Source: Planctomycetota bacterium (lineage in GTDB: Bacteria; Planctomycetota; GCA-002687715; DRQF01). From it: 64,000 nt of DNA. Positions 24,042-33,041 of this stretch are shown here, in pieces. Each line of letters opens with the position of its first letter. Positions within the stretch are counted from its first letter, which is position 1. Under the pieces are notes generated by a model. That model did no database searches and was not told the origin of the DNA. It saw only the letters and a list, made by a program, of their open reading frames with translations. The translations under genes and the position numbers were made by a program. The stretch covers positions 444,954 to 508,953 of the forward strand of contig JACKGY010000005.1 in NCBI GenBank assembly GCA_020639295.1, given 5' to 3'.

Positions 24042-26741
24042 ATGACCAGCACCGAGAACGACCAGGCCCTCCCGCCCGAAGCCCGTCCGCTCCGCCGCCG
24101 CCTCGCCTGGCTCGGCGTCCTCCTGCTGCTCGTGGCCGCGGACCTGGCCTTCCTGCCGGCCCTGCGCGACGACAGCCTGCGCGCCCCGGCGGAGATCAAG
24201 TGGCACTTCCCCCCCTTCGCCAACGAGCGTCGGCCGGTCCCGATCGGCAACGCCATCGTCCAGGACTGGGTGGTGCAGTTCGAGGGCTGGCAACGTCAGG
24301 TGCGCGAGGCCTGGCGCGCGGGGCGTCTGCCCCTGTGGTCGCCCTTCGCCGGCTGCGGAGCGCCGCTGGCCGCCAACATGCAGAGCGAGGCCTTCTCGCC
24401 CTTCGTCCCGGTCAACCTCCTCGCCGGCGATCAGTACCCGGACTGGCGCCAGTTCCTCCAGCTCCTGATCGCCCAGCTCGGCTGCCTCCTGCTCGCGCGC
24501 CAGTTCCGCCTGGGCCCCCTGGCGGGCCTCATCGCCGCCCTGGGCTTCTCGACCTCCTGGTACCTGCAGGTCTGGGCGGTGCACCCGCACACGGCCTCGG
24601 CCTGTTTCGCCCCGGGCATCCTCGCCGCGCTCTGCGCCCTCCGGAGGCGGATCGACCCGCCGCGCCTGCTGCTGGTGGCCGGCCTGGTGGCGGCGGCGAT
24701 CCTCGCCGGGCACATCGAGACCGCCTTCAAGGCCGGGCTCACGGCCGGCATCGTCGCCGCGCTCTGGTCGCCCGACGGGCTCGAGCCGCGCCGTCGCGCC
24801 GCCTTCCTCGGCGCGGCGGTGGTCGCCACGCTGCTCGGCCTGCTGCTGGCGGCGGTGCTCCTCTTGCCCTTTCACGAGATGGCCGAGGCCTCGCTGCTCT
24901 TCCGCAGCCGCAGCGGACAGTCGGTGGTCGACCTGGCGCCAGTCCACGCCTTGACCCTCCTGGACGAGAACCTGCTCGGCAACCCCCGCGCCGGCCACGA
25001 CGCCTGGCAGGGCAGCCGCAACTACAACGAATGCAGCTTCTTCCTCGGCCGGACCATCGTGCTCCTGGCCGTCCTCGGCGCCCTCATCGGGCTCCGCCGC
25101 CGGCCGGGACTCGCGCTGCCGCTCCTGATCGCGGGGATGGTTCCGCTGGCGATCGTCTTCGGGCCGATCGGCTGGCAGGAAGCCCTGGCGAGGATCCCGC
25201 CCTTCGACAGCATGGTGATGTCGCGGCTCGCCTTCGTCGCGGTCCTGCCGGTGGCGATGCTGGCCGGCCTGGGCATCGAGCTCCTGCTCGAGACCGAGCG
25301 TGATCGCCGCCTCGCCCGATCGGCCCCGGTGCTGGCGGGACTCGCGATCGCCGGCCTCGTCGCCCTGGTGATCCGCCAGGGCGAACGGGCGCCCGAGATC
25401 AGCCGGCCGTCGCTCTACCTCTTCGGCGCCGCCGTGCTAGCCGCCGGGCTCGCCGCGCAGCCGGCGCGACTCGGGCGCGTCCTCGCCGTCCTCGTCCTGG
25501 TCGGCCTGATCGGGGTCGAGGCCCGGCGCGCCTGGTTCGACTTCATCCCCACGGTGCCGGCCTCGGTGGCCGAGGGTTCGACGCCGATCCTCACCGGCCT
25601 GCGCGTCCACGCCGGCGACGACCGCTGCCTCATCGTCGGCCTGATGCCGCCGGGCATCGACGATCCGACCCGGCTCCACCGCCTCCGTCGCTACGATCCG
25701 GTCGAGTCGGCACGACTCTACGACATGTGCTGGGCGACGCCGATCAACCCGCTCGGCCGCGATCTCGACATCGCCTTCGGTCGCCCGGCGATCCTCGATG
25801 CCCTCGCCCTGCGCTGGCTGCTCAGTCCCTTCGATCCGCGCCGGGCGGTGATGCCCCGCAATCGCATTCCGCTGCCGGCGGGCGCGGACACGGCCATCGC
25901 CCTCGCCGCCGACGAAGAGGTCCTGGTCTTCGCGAGCAGCGGCCCGATCGAGGACTCGGGACTGAGCGTCGGCCGGGAAGGCCAACCGAGCCTGCCGGTC
26001 CGCGCCGACGCCGCTCCGGACGGGGTCGGCCCGAGCCGGCGGGATCCGGCGCTCGATCACTTCTGCTACACCTATGGCCCGACCGCGCACAGCATCCTCC
26101 TGCGCGGCGACCAGTTCCCCGGCGAAGGCGCCCTCGTCTTCCGGGCGCCCGGACCGGGCTTCGAGCTGATCCTGATCGGGCGCGGGGGTCTCGGCCAGGA
26201 TCTCCGGCTCCACGAGCTGGCCCGGGGTTGGCTCCAGATCAGCGAGCGCCCCGGCGCCATGCCGGCCGCCTACCTGGCCCGGGGACTCGAGCTGGCCCGG
26301 AACGAGGGCGAGGCCCTGCTGAAACTGCGTGATCCCGACTTCGATCCCCGGCGCACGACGGTGGTCGAGCCGGCGCCCGGCGGCGCGCCGCTGGTCGACG
26401 GACGCGCGACCATCGCCGCCGCCCGCCTCGAACGGCTGAGCCCGGAACACCTCCGGATCCATCTCCCCGACCGCCAGGGCGGCGTGCTGGTGGTGGCCGA
26501 ATCCTGGGCCCCGGGCTGGAGCCATCGTCAGGGCAACTCGGTCCACCGTGCCTTCCCCGCCAACGTCGGCATGATGGCGGTGGTCGTGCCGGCGGGCATG
26601 GCGACGGTCGACCTCCACTACCGACCGGACTCGCTGGTCCGGGGCGCGCAGATCTCGGCCGCGACCCTCCTGCTCAGCCTGGCCTGGCTCTTCTGGTGGT
26701 GGCGACGACGGCGAGCACGAGCAGGGGCACGACCTGGATGA
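24042..26741 (+). CDS. YfhO-family large membrane protein
   Basis: 899 residues with about a dozen transmembrane helices in the first 520 residues, a soluble extracytoplasmic region, and one last helix near 870-888 (ISAATLLLSLAWLFWWW) followed by a basic tail. The loop after helix 1 (WQRQVREAWRAGRLPLWSPFAGCGAPLAANMQ) and ANMQSEAFSPFVPVNLL are typical of YfhO proteins, which are GT-C-like and linked to glycosylation of teichoic or other glycans in Firmicutes. Its 3' end overlaps the convergent GT-C gene by 68 bp. A glycan-modifying role fits the neighbourhood but is inference. Confidence 0.85.
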   Translation: MTSTENDQALPPEARPLRRRLAWLGVLLLLVAADLAFLPALRDDSLRAPAEIKWHFPPFANERRPVPIGNAIVQDWVVQFEGWQRQVREAWRAGRLPLWSPFAGCGAPLAANMQSEAFSPFVPVNLLAGDQYPDWRQFLQLLIAQLGCLLLARQFRLGPLAGLIAALGFSTSWYLQVWAVHPHTASACFAPGILAALCALRRRIDPPRLLLVAGLVAAAILAGHIETAFKAGLTAGIVAALWSPDGLEPRRRAAFLGAAVVATLLGLLLAAVLLLPFHEMAEASLLFRSRSGQSVVDLAPVHALTLLDENLLGNPRAGHDAWQGSRNYNECSFFLGRTIVLLAVLGALIGLRRRPGLALPLLIAGMVPLAIVFGPIGWQEALARIPPFDSMVMSRLAFVAVLPVAMLAGLGIELLLETERDRRLARSAPVLAGLAIAGLVALVIRQGERAPEISRPSLYLFGAAVLAAGLAAQPARLGRVLAVLVLVGLIGVEARRAWFDFIPTVPASVAEGSTPILTGLRVHAGDDRCLIVGLMPPGIDDPTRLHRLRRYDPVESARLYDMCWATPINPLGRDLDIAFGRPAILDALALRWLLSPFDPRRAVMPRNRIPLPAGADTAIALAADEEVLVFASSGPIEDSGLSVGREGQPSLPVRADAAPDGVGPSRRDPALDHFCYTYGPTAHSILLRGDQFPGEGALVFRAPGPGFELILIGRGGLGQDLRLHELARGWLQISERPGAMPAAYLARGLELARNEGEALLKLRDPDFDPRRTTVVEPAPGGAPLVDGRATIAAARLERLSPEHLRIHLPDRQGGVLVVAESWAPGWSHRQGNSVHRAFPANVGMMAVVVPAGMATVDLHYRPDSLVRGAQISAATLLLSLAWLFWWWRRRRARAGARPG

Positions 26742-28068
26742 CCAGGCGCGGGGCCGCGGTCTCGATCTGGAAACCCGGTCGCTCCGGGTAGAGCGCGAAG
26801 ACCGCGACGTAGGCGAGGAGCTGAAGGGCGGCCGCGACGATCAGGAAGGCGAGGCCCCGATCCAGGCGCCGGCGCAGGAGCGCGATCATCAGGATCAGCG
26901 CCAGCGTCGGGAAGAGCAGCCCCCAGCGCTGGAAGCGGAAGTCGAAGGCCTCCGGGGCCCAGAAGCGCCACATCCCGGAGGCGAAGCCGAATTCGCGGCC
27001 GAGCCCCTGGAAGGCGGCCCGCCAGCGCTCGAGATCGAAGAGCTGATCGGCGGCGCCGGCGACCGCGCGTTCCAGTCGCCGATCCGACGGCGCGACCAAG
27101 AGCCGGTGGCCCAGGCAGGTGATCAGGCCGGGCAGGGCCCCGGCCAGGATCGGGCCCAGGACCGCGAGCCGCCGCCGCAGACCCGTGACCGGCATGAAGC
27201 CGAGGGCGGTCGACACCAGCACCAGGGCGAGGATCGCTCCCTCCGCCTTGGTCCAGGGCAGGATGCCGAGGAAGAGGCCCGCCAGGAGCAACCAACGCCG
27301 GCGGCCGGCATCGCCGCGGATCGCCAGGGCGAGGAGGCCGGCGGCGGCGAGGTTCCCGGCCGCGACCAGGTGGTCGGCATACTGATCCGTCGCGCCGAGC
27401 AGGAAGGCCGGCGCGGCGAGCAGGAGGATCGGCCCGAGCTGCGCGGCCAGGCCGTCGGCGAGGCGATGGAGCAGACGCTGCATCAGGGCCAGGAGCGACA
27501 GGAAGCCGGTGATGGCGACGAGTTGGCCCGGCAGGGACGAGGCGGGGCCGACGATGCCCTGCAGGAGGGCGAGGGAACCGGGCAGGAGCAGCGGGTAGTC
27601 GCACTGGGTGAGGGTCACCGACTCCAGCGCGACCCGGGGATCGGCTCGGCAGCCGGCGAGGATGCGGCCGAGGAGGCCCCAGACCGCCATCCCGTCCCAG
27701 GCGCCGTCCGGCGCCGAGGCCAGGCGGGCGGCGAAGACGACCGCCGCGAAACCGGCGAGGGCCGCGAGGGGGATCAGGCCCGCGACCGGCGCCGGCGCCA
27801 TGGTCACGACCTCGACCGGGCCGCGCCGACCGGCGAGGAAGGCGAGGCCGAGGGCGGCGAGCAGGACGACGAGGAGGTCGAGGTCGCCGGCCGGCCGGGA
27901 GGCGAAGTGCCGGAGCGCGAGGTCGAGCCCCGAGGCCAGGGCGAGACCGACCAGGGGGCCGAAGGCGACCAGGTCGAGCGCGCGGCCGGGACGGGCCGGG
28001 AGGAGGCCACGAACGAGGATCATCCCGGGCAGGATCAGCAGCAGGTAGCGCAGCAAGATGGCGCTCAT
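26674..28068 (-). CDS. GT-C / GT39-like multi-pass glycosyltransferase
   Basis: 464 residues with roughly eleven transmembrane helices. The GT39-like landmark WDGMAVWGLLGRIL near residue 125, the loop CDYPLLLPGSLALLQG and ILPWTKAEGAILALVL match undecaprenyl- or dolichyl-sugar-dependent transferases of this superfamily in bacteria. The catalytic acidic residue is probably Asp in APDGAWDG, but this is a judgement without alignment. Its ATG overlaps the stop of the upstream 167-residue gene (ATGA). It converges on and overlaps the YfhO gene by 68 bp. Confidence 0.75.
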   Translation of the reverse strand: MSAILLRYLLLILPGMILVRGLLPARPGRALDLVAFGPLVGLALASGLDLALRHFASRPAGDLDLLVVLLAALGLAFLAGRRGPVEVVTMAPAPVAGLIPLAALAGFAAVVFAARLASAPDGAWDGMAVWGLLGRILAGCRADPRVALESVTLTQCDYPLLLPGSLALLQGIVGPASSLPGQLVAITGFLSLLALMQRLLHRLADGLAAQLGPILLLAAPAFLLGATDQYADHLVAAGNLAAAGLLALAIRGDAGRRRWLLLAGLFLGILPWTKAEGAILALVLVSTALGFMPVTGLRRRLAVLGPILAGALPGLITCLGHRLLVAPSDRRLERAVAGAADQLFDLERWRAAFQGLGREFGFASGMWRFWAPEAFDFRFQRWGLLFPTLALILMIALLRRRLDRGLAFLIVAAALQLLAYVAVFALYPERPGFQIETAAPRLVIQVVPLLVLAVVATTRRARPG

Positions 28069-28568
28069 CCGGCACTCTCCAGCACGAGGTAGCGGCGACC
28101 GACGCGACGGACGACGACTTCGAGGCCCTCGACACGCAACGCGGCGAGGATCGCCTCCTCGGTGGCGGCCGGCAGGGAGTCGAGGATCACCGCCACGCCG
28201 GCGCGCAGCCAGTTGGGAATCTCACGCCGGTTGGCGACCTCGAGCACGCGCAGGGCCACCGGCGCCAGGGCGATCTGGGCCGCGTAGCTGCCGCGACCGG
28301 AACGAGGTGTGGAGTCGGCGACGACCAGCAGGGCCGCGCGCTCGCCGCCCAGGGTGCTGGCGAGCCTCGGCTCGGCGGCCGCGATCACGCGCTCGTGCAA
28401 CGCGGCGCGCAGGGCCTCCTGTTCCGGACCGCGCTCGATCGGCGCCAGCGCGTGGTCGCGGGCGTGGCGGCCGAGATCGAGGAGCTGCCTTGCCCCGGCG
28501 AGGGCGGCGGCGAGGACGGCGAGGCCGATCAGCAGACGGGCGAGGAACTCGGTCCCGGGCGCTCGCAT
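28065..28568 (-). CDS. Membrane-anchored hypothetical protein (167 aa)
   Basis: Not recognised. An N-terminal transmembrane or signal-anchor helix (ARLLIGLAVLAAALAGA, residues 9-26) is followed by a charged region and a small alpha/beta domain (ALLVVADSTPRSG; YAAQIALAPVALRVLEVA; LEVVVRRVGRRYLVLE). It starts 4 bp after the HEAT-fused permease stop and overlaps the GT-C gene by 4 bp, so it is probably translated with that enzyme. It may be a GT-C accessory subunit; that is context only. Confidence 0.6.
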   Translation of the reverse strand: MRAPGTEFLARLLIGLAVLAAALAGARQLLDLGRHARDHALAPIERGPEQEALRAALHERVIAAAEPRLASTLGGERAALLVVADSTPRSGRGSYAAQIALAPVALRVLEVANRREIPNWLRAGVAVILDSLPAATEEAILAALRVEGLEVVVRRVGRRYLVLESAG

Positions 28569-28572
28569 CGGC

Positions 28573-30075
28573 TCAGCGACCGCCGGGGAAGCGGAAGCCC
28601 GGACCGACCGCGCGCCACCAGGCGCGCAGATCGTCGAGGGCCGCCGTCTTCTCCGCCGCGTCGGCGAAGGGGTCGAAGGCGAAATCGCGACCGGCGAGGC
28701 GCGCGAGGGTCGGCAGGATGAAGTCCTCGCAGGCGAGCGCCGGCGTGTCCTCGTCGGCGAGGCAAGAGATCAGGCCCTCGACGCCTTCCGGTTTCTCCAT
28801 GGCCACCTGGCCGAGGGCCGCGACCATGCGGGTCTCGGGGTCCGCCGCCGTACGCATCCGCGCCAGGCTGCGAGCGGGCTGGAACTGCGGCTTCAGGGCC
28901 AGGAGCGCCCGGGCCACCGCCTCGCGGACGCGGGGATCCTCGTCGAGCAGGGCTCGCGCGAGAGCCTCGGTGGCGCGCGAGTCCTGGAGATCCTCGAGCG
29001 CCCGCGCCGCCTCGAGCCGGAGTTCGGCGTCGGTTTCACCGGTCAGCCGGGCGAGCGCGGCATCCTTCAGCTGATCCCGGGTCGGCCCCTGGGGACCGAT
29101 CGGCGGCCCGTGGTTGTGCGCCGCGCCGAAACCCGCGCCCTGCGCGCCGGGCATCGGGAAGACGTAGGCCCCGACGGCGATCGCCGCCAGCCCGCCGAGC
29201 AGGACCAGAAGGGCGAGCAGGCTCCGCCAGGGGCGCCAGGTCGGCAGGCTGAGCAGATGGAGCAGCACGGCGCAGATCACGATGGTCGGCGCGACCGGCA
29301 GGTTGCCGCGGAAGGCGATCAGGAAGCCGACCAGCGACACGGTCAGCCCCGAGGCCGCCGCCAGGATCCCGGCACCGGCCAGGCGTCGGGCCAGGTTCAG
29401 GCCGCTCAGGGGCGGCAACAGCAGGAAGGCGAAGACCAGCATCAGCCCGGCGGCACGGAGGCTCAGGGCGATGGCGACGGCGAGGCTGCCGAGGAAGAGC
29501 AGCTCGAGTCGCCAGACCTTCTGGCCGAGGGAGCTGGCGAACTCCGGGTCGAAGCTCACCAGCCAGAACTCGCGGCGCTTCTTGCCGTGGACGATGGCCA
29601 CGACGACCAGGCCGATCCAGAGCAGGAACAGTTCGTCCGGACGCGACAGCAGCACCTCGCCGGCGAGGATGTCGCGCAGCTCGGCGAGGCCGCGCGCGCT
29701 CTTCCAGACCGCGAGCACCGCGATGGCCGAGGCGGTGACGAAGACGATGCCGACGAAGGCATCCGGCGAGAGCCGGCGGACGCGGCCGCGCGCGGCCAGG
29801 CCGAAGGCCCCGGCGATGCTCATGCCGAGGCTGCCGAGGACGCTGCCGTAGGTGCCGGCGAACTGACGCAAGGCCAGCGGGAAGATGGCTCCATCGGCGA
29901 TGAAGAAGCTGGTCGCGACCCCGGCGGCGGCGAGCTGGGTCAGGGCCACGCCGGTGAACACGATGCGGCGCAGCACGGTGAACAGCCCGAGGTAGCTGAG
30001 CATCGCCGCCATGCCCAGGGTGGCGATGTACTGGCCGGCGTTGCGGTCGCCGATGGCATCGATGAGGGCGTTCAC
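28573..30075 (-). CDS. ABC-3 metal permease (ZnuB-like) fused to HEAT repeats
   Basis: Permease of a zinc or manganese importer. Residues 1-300 carry about eight helices of the ABC-3 family, including MLSYLGLFTVLRRIVFTGVA, RLSPDAFVGIVFVTASAIAV and SLRAAGLMLVFAFLLLPPLSG. An extra 200-residue soluble domain follows, with HEAT/PBS-lyase-like repeats (LRLEAARALEDLQDSRATEA, VREAVARALLAL, PETRMVAALGQVAME) and a Trp-containing tail (LDDLRAWWRAV). A His-containing linker (AAHNHGP) joins the parts. Normal ZnuB ends near 260-300 residues, so this fusion is unusual. Start ATG overlaps the ATPase stop by 4 bp. Confidence 0.88.
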   Translation of the reverse strand: MNALIDAIGDRNAGQYIATLGMAAMLSYLGLFTVLRRIVFTGVALTQLAAAGVATSFFIADGAIFPLALRQFAGTYGSVLGSLGMSIAGAFGLAARGRVRRLSPDAFVGIVFVTASAIAVLAVWKSARGLAELRDILAGEVLLSRPDELFLLWIGLVVVAIVHGKKRREFWLVSFDPEFASSLGQKVWRLELLFLGSLAVAIALSLRAAGLMLVFAFLLLPPLSGLNLARRLAGAGILAAASGLTVSLVGFLIAFRGNLPVAPTIVICAVLLHLLSLPTWRPWRSLLALLVLLGGLAAIAVGAYVFPMPGAQGAGFGAAHNHGPPIGPQGPTRDQLKDAALARLTGETDAELRLEAARALEDLQDSRATEALARALLDEDPRVREAVARALLALKPQFQPARSLARMRTAADPETRMVAALGQVAMEKPEGVEGLISCLADEDTPALACEDFILPTLARLAGRDFAFDPFADAAEKTAALDDLRAWWRAVGPGFRFPGGR

Positions 30076-30836
30076 CCGCGTCTCCGGCAGGGCGCCACCA
30101 TCAGGCCACGATCGAGCTCGTGGACCGCCACCGGAATGCCGTAGAGCCGTTCGAGGCGCGCCGGCTCCAGCATCAGGCCGACCTCGCCGTGCTCGATGCG
30201 GCGCTCGTGGATGAGCGCGATCCGCCGGGCGTGCCGCGCGACGACGTGCAGCATGTGGCTGACGATGATCACGCTCCGGCCCGCTTCGTTCAGACTCGAC
30301 ACCAGCTCCATGACCTCGTGCTCGCCGGCGAGATCGAGGTCGTTGGTCGGTTCGTCCAGGACCAGGACGTCGGGATCGGAGACCATGGCCCGGGCCAGGA
30401 GGACCCGTTGACGCTGGCCGCCGGAGAGATCGCGAAAAGGCCGGTCCGCGAGCGCGGCGACGCCACAGGCAGCGAGGGCCTCGGCGATCCGGTCGGCGAG
30501 CTGGCGCGGGTTCGGTTCCGGGTCGTCGTCGGCGCGGGGCCGAAGCAGCCCCATGGCCACGACCTCACGCGCGGTGAAGGGGAAGATCGGATCGAGTTCC
30601 TGCCGCTGCGGTGCGTAGCCGATCGGACCGCTGCAATGGACGCTGCCGGCGAGCGGCGGGATGATGCCGAGGATGGTCCGCAGCAAGGTGGTCTTGCCGC
30701 TGCCGTTCGGCCCGACGATCGCCAGGAAGTCGCCGGGCTCCAGGACCAGGCTCAACTCCTCGATCAGGGGCCGGCCACGGTGGCCGATCCGGGCCCCGTC
30801 GATCACCACCCGTCCCGCCCTGACCGGCCCCGCCAT
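30072..30836 (-). CDS. Metal ABC transporter ATPase (ZnuC-like)
   Basis: 254-residue ATPase that drives the permease downstream. Walker A GPNGSGKTTLL, Q-loop YAPQRQELDP, signature LSGGQRQRVLLARA, Walker B VLVLDEPTNDLD and switch His in IIVSHMLHVV. The ATG at 30836 overlaps the substrate-binding-protein stop as TGATG, and the stop overlaps the permease start as ATGA. Assignment to the zinc/manganese class rests on both partners. Confidence 0.92.
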   Translation of the reverse strand: MAGPVRAGRVVIDGARIGHRGRPLIEELSLVLEPGDFLAIVGPNGSGKTTLLRTILGIIPPLAGSVHCSGPIGYAPQRQELDPIFPFTAREVVAMGLLRPRADDDPEPNPRQLADRIAEALAACGVAALADRPFRDLSGGQRQRVLLARAMVSDPDVLVLDEPTNDLDLAGEHEVMELVSSLNEAGRSVIIVSHMLHVVARHARRIALIHERRIEHGEVGLMLEPARLERLYGIPVAVHELDRGLMVAPCRRRG

Positions 30837-31891
30837 CAGCGCCGCCCCGCCGTGGCGAGAAGGTCGAGGATGCGGTCGTAGAAGCCGAAGAGATCGCTGG
30901 GCGCCCCGGCCTCGCCCGGCTGGGACGGCAGGACCAGGGGCAGGAGGCCCACCTTCTCGGCGAAGCCGTCGATGCGCGAACGCGGGTAGTAGGGCGGTGC
31001 GATCACGGCCGCGACCCCCTGTTCGGCGACCACCCGGGCCAGATGCTCGAGATGGGCCGGCGAGGGCGGGATCCCGGGCTTCTCCTCCAGCGTGCCGACG
31101 ATCTCCAGGGCGAAGGCCCGCTCGAGATAGCTCCAGGTGCGATGGAAGCTGACGAAGCGGCGAGTCGGCAGATCGCGCGCGCGCCGCCACCAGCCCCCCG
31201 CTCGCCGGGCCAGGGGCTCGCCCCGGTAGTTCCGCTCGTCCAGGAAGGCCGCCAGTTCGCCGGTGCGATGGAGCTTCTCCAGCCGCTGGCCACCCAGGAG
31301 CTTGACCAGCTCGGCCCCGAACATCGCCTCGTCGATCCGGGCCTCGAAGGCCGCCCGGCGCGTCGCCAGGTCGTCCCGGTACTGGAACAGGGACCGGCCC
31401 AGCGCCTTCTCGACGTTGCGGGCCATCACCTTCAGGTTGATCGGGTCGAGCCAGACGTGGGGGTTGCCGGCGGCGTGGATGTGGCCGCCCGCCGCCAGGG
31501 TCGCCGGATCGGGACGCTCGAGGGCGACGATCCCGTCGCTGGCGTAACAGTGCCCGCTCTTCCCGGGCAGGATCTCGCTCTGGCCGGCCGAGGCGAGCAG
31601 GCGGGGGCTGCAGCTCTCGAGGGTCATGCCGTTCTCGACGAAGAGCCGCGCCTGCTTCAGGGACGCGGTCATGCCGGGCGCGACCTGGACGTCGTGAGGG
31701 TCCTGCCCGGCGTCGAACAGGACCTCCACCTGGACGAGGTCGCCGCCGATGGCCTTCACCAGCTCGCCGAGGTAGGGCAGCGTCACCACCACCCGGAAAC
31801 GCGGGGCCTCGTCCTGGGCTCCGGCCTGCGCCGGGCTGACCCCGGTCAGGAGCAGGAACAGGAGCGCGGTCGCGGCGAGCCGTCGGCTCAT
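30836..31891 (-). CDS. Metal-binding periplasmic protein (ZnuA/TroA cluster A-I)
   Basis: 351-residue solute-binding protein with a cleavable signal peptide ending near SPAQAGA. Likely metal ligands are His66 (DPHDVQ), His145 (NPHVWLDP) and His250 (SFHRTWSYL), the usual three. The fourth position is not obvious: the region VLPSQPGEAG lacks the TroA-like Asp. The long acidic His-rich loop found in many ZnuA proteins is absent here, but the preceding gene encodes such a tract as a separate lipoprotein. Start overlaps that gene by 4 bp. Zinc is the best guess; manganese is possible. Confidence 0.9.
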   Translation of the reverse strand: MSRRLAATALLFLLLTGVSPAQAGAQDEAPRFRVVVTLPYLGELVKAIGGDLVQVEVLFDAGQDPHDVQVAPGMTASLKQARLFVENGMTLESCSPRLLASAGQSEILPGKSGHCYASDGIVALERPDPATLAAGGHIHAAGNPHVWLDPINLKVMARNVEKALGRSLFQYRDDLATRRAAFEARIDEAMFGAELVKLLGGQRLEKLHRTGELAAFLDERNYRGEPLARRAGGWWRRARDLPTRRFVSFHRTWSYLERAFALEIVGTLEEKPGIPPSPAHLEHLARVVAEQGVAAVIAPPYYPRSRIDGFAEKVGLLPLVLPSQPGEAGAPSDLFGFYDRILDLLATAGRR

Positions 31892-32196
31892 CGTCCGCCC
31901 TCCCCGCCCCGATCATCCTCGTGGTCGTGGTCGTCGTTGTCGTCGTGGTCGTGATGGTGGCTCGGGTCCTGGCAGGAGGCGGCGTCGTGGTCGGCCGGGG
32001 AATCTCCCACGCGCGGCCCGACCGGCGCCGCGGCGATCCGCGCATCGGCCTCCCGCAGCAGGGACTCGAGTTCGGCCTCGTCCGCGCCGCCCGGCGCCGC
32101 GGGCTCGGGCAGCGGGCCGTGGACGTCGATCAGGCAGCCGCCCAGCGTCAGGCCGGCGACGACGACGAGGAGCCTTCGGAGCCAGGTTGCGACCAT
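31888..32196 (-). CDS. His/Asp-rich lipoprotein heading the zinc importer operon
   Basis: 102-residue lipoprotein. The signal MVATWLRRLLVVVAGLTLGGC gives a lipobox LGGC with lipidated Cys21. After a Pro/Ala/acidic stretch, the C-terminus is a metal-binding tract with about seven His and a dozen Asp/Glu residues around positions 80-95 (HHHDHDDNDDHDHEDD). Its stop overlaps the ZnuA-like start (ATGA), so it is the first gene of the importer operon. Probably a membrane-anchored metal buffer that feeds the binding protein; inferred from composition and position. Confidence 0.8.
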   Translation of the reverse strand: MVATWLRRLLVVVAGLTLGGCLIDVHGPLPEPAAPGGADEAELESLLREADARIAAAPVGPRVGDSPADHDAASCQDPSHHHDHDDNDDHDHEDDRGGEGGR

Positions 32197-32418
32197 GCGC
32201 GAATCTCCGTCCAGGGTGGAAACGCCGCCAGTATAGGCGGCCGGTCCGGGCCGGGCCAATTCGGGCGCGCGATGGGCAGGCCGACCGCTTTCGTGGTAGA
32301 AGGAGCGCCCCGGGCGGCATGGAGCTTGCTCCCTTCCGCTCGCTCCCGAACCGATCGCCGGGCCCTCGGTCGGCGCGGTTCTCGGCCCGATCTCGAACCC
32401 GAAGACTCGAGGAGTGAC

Positions 32419-32754
32419 ATGGACTCCAAACTGCAGATCGTCTGGCGCGACATCCAGCCCGACCAGGGCCTGGAAGACGCCATCCGCGACCAGGCCACAA
32501 AGCTGGAGAAACGCTTCGAGCGCATCACGACCATGCGTGTCACGGTCTCGATGCCGCACAAGCATCAGAAGGAAGGGAGGATCTTCGACTTCAACATCGA
32601 CGTCGCCATCCCCGGACACGAGATCGTCGTCAGTCACAACGGCAGCGGCACCTCGGCCGCCATCGAGCCGGGACAGGCCCTGCGCAACGCCTTCGACACC
32701 GCCCAGCGGAAGCTGAACGACTACCTGGAGAAGCGCCGCGAATCGAATCGCTGA
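32419..32754 (+). CDS. hpf: Short ribosome hibernation-promoting factor (HPF/RaiA family)
   Basis: 111-residue ribosome-associated factor that binds the decoding region in stationary phase. The family pattern is clear: QIVWRDIQPDQGLEDAIRDQ, KLEKRFERITTMRVTVSMPH, RIFDFNIDVAIPGHEIVV and the helix LRNAFDTAQRKLNDYLEKR. It lacks the C-terminal dimerisation domain of long HPF. Good ribosome site (GAGGAG) before ATG 32419. A strong terminator follows at 32775. Confidence 0.88.
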   Translation: MDSKLQIVWRDIQPDQGLEDAIRDQATKLEKRFERITTMRVTVSMPHKHQKEGRIFDFNIDVAIPGHEIVVSHNGSGTSAAIEPGQALRNAFDTAQRKLNDYLEKRRESNR

Positions 32755-32774
32755 TCGCGACCGCGACCAGCCAG

Positions 32775-32808
32775 CGGGACCGCCCGGAGCCAGTTCCGGG
32801 CGGTCCCG
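32775..32808 (+). terminator. Intrinsic terminator after hpf
   Basis: Perfect 14 bp stem (arms CGGGACCGCCCGGA and TCCGGGCGGTCCCG) with a 6 nt loop, 20 nt past the hpf stop, followed by CGCGTTT. It isolates hpf from the CBS-nifJ operon. Confidence 0.8.
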
Positions 32809-32966
32809 CGCGTTTCCGGCCCGCTGATCCCCTCTTCCCCTCGCCCGGCCCCGGACCCGCGCGAAATCCCCCAGACCACCCCCCGCCCTGGGACCAGCTC
32901 CCCAGGCCCCTCGGTCGAGAAGGCGAGAAAGACCCCTTTCCAGGCCTTCCAAGTCCTCCCTGGCAG

Positions 32967-32982
32967 TGGCCGGCTTTTTGCT
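32967..32982 (+). promoter_or_regulatory. Sigma-54-type (-24/-12) promoter before CBS-nifJ operon
   Basis: TGGCCGG, 4 nt, TTGCT: the GG (32968-69) and GC (32980-81) are exactly 12 bp apart as in sigma-54 promoters, and the -12 box is a perfect match. Predicted start near 32993, about 49 nt before the CBS ATG. The -24 box departs from TGGCACG at two positions. Confidence 0.5.
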
Positions 32983-33041
32983 CCCTCCCGTCCGCGTGCC
33001 GCCGGGAGCAACCGGTTCCCCCGCGCGCAGGGAGACGAAAG

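Noticed and set aside
31918..31965. GTC/GTG triplet-rich tract as a microsatellite
   Set aside because: It is the coding DNA of the His/Asp-rich tail of the lipoprotein, read on the minus strand.
32197..32418. Zur- or Fur-like operator in the promoter of the metal importer
   Set aside because: No AT-rich inverted repeat resembling known Zur or Fur boxes could be seen in this interval.
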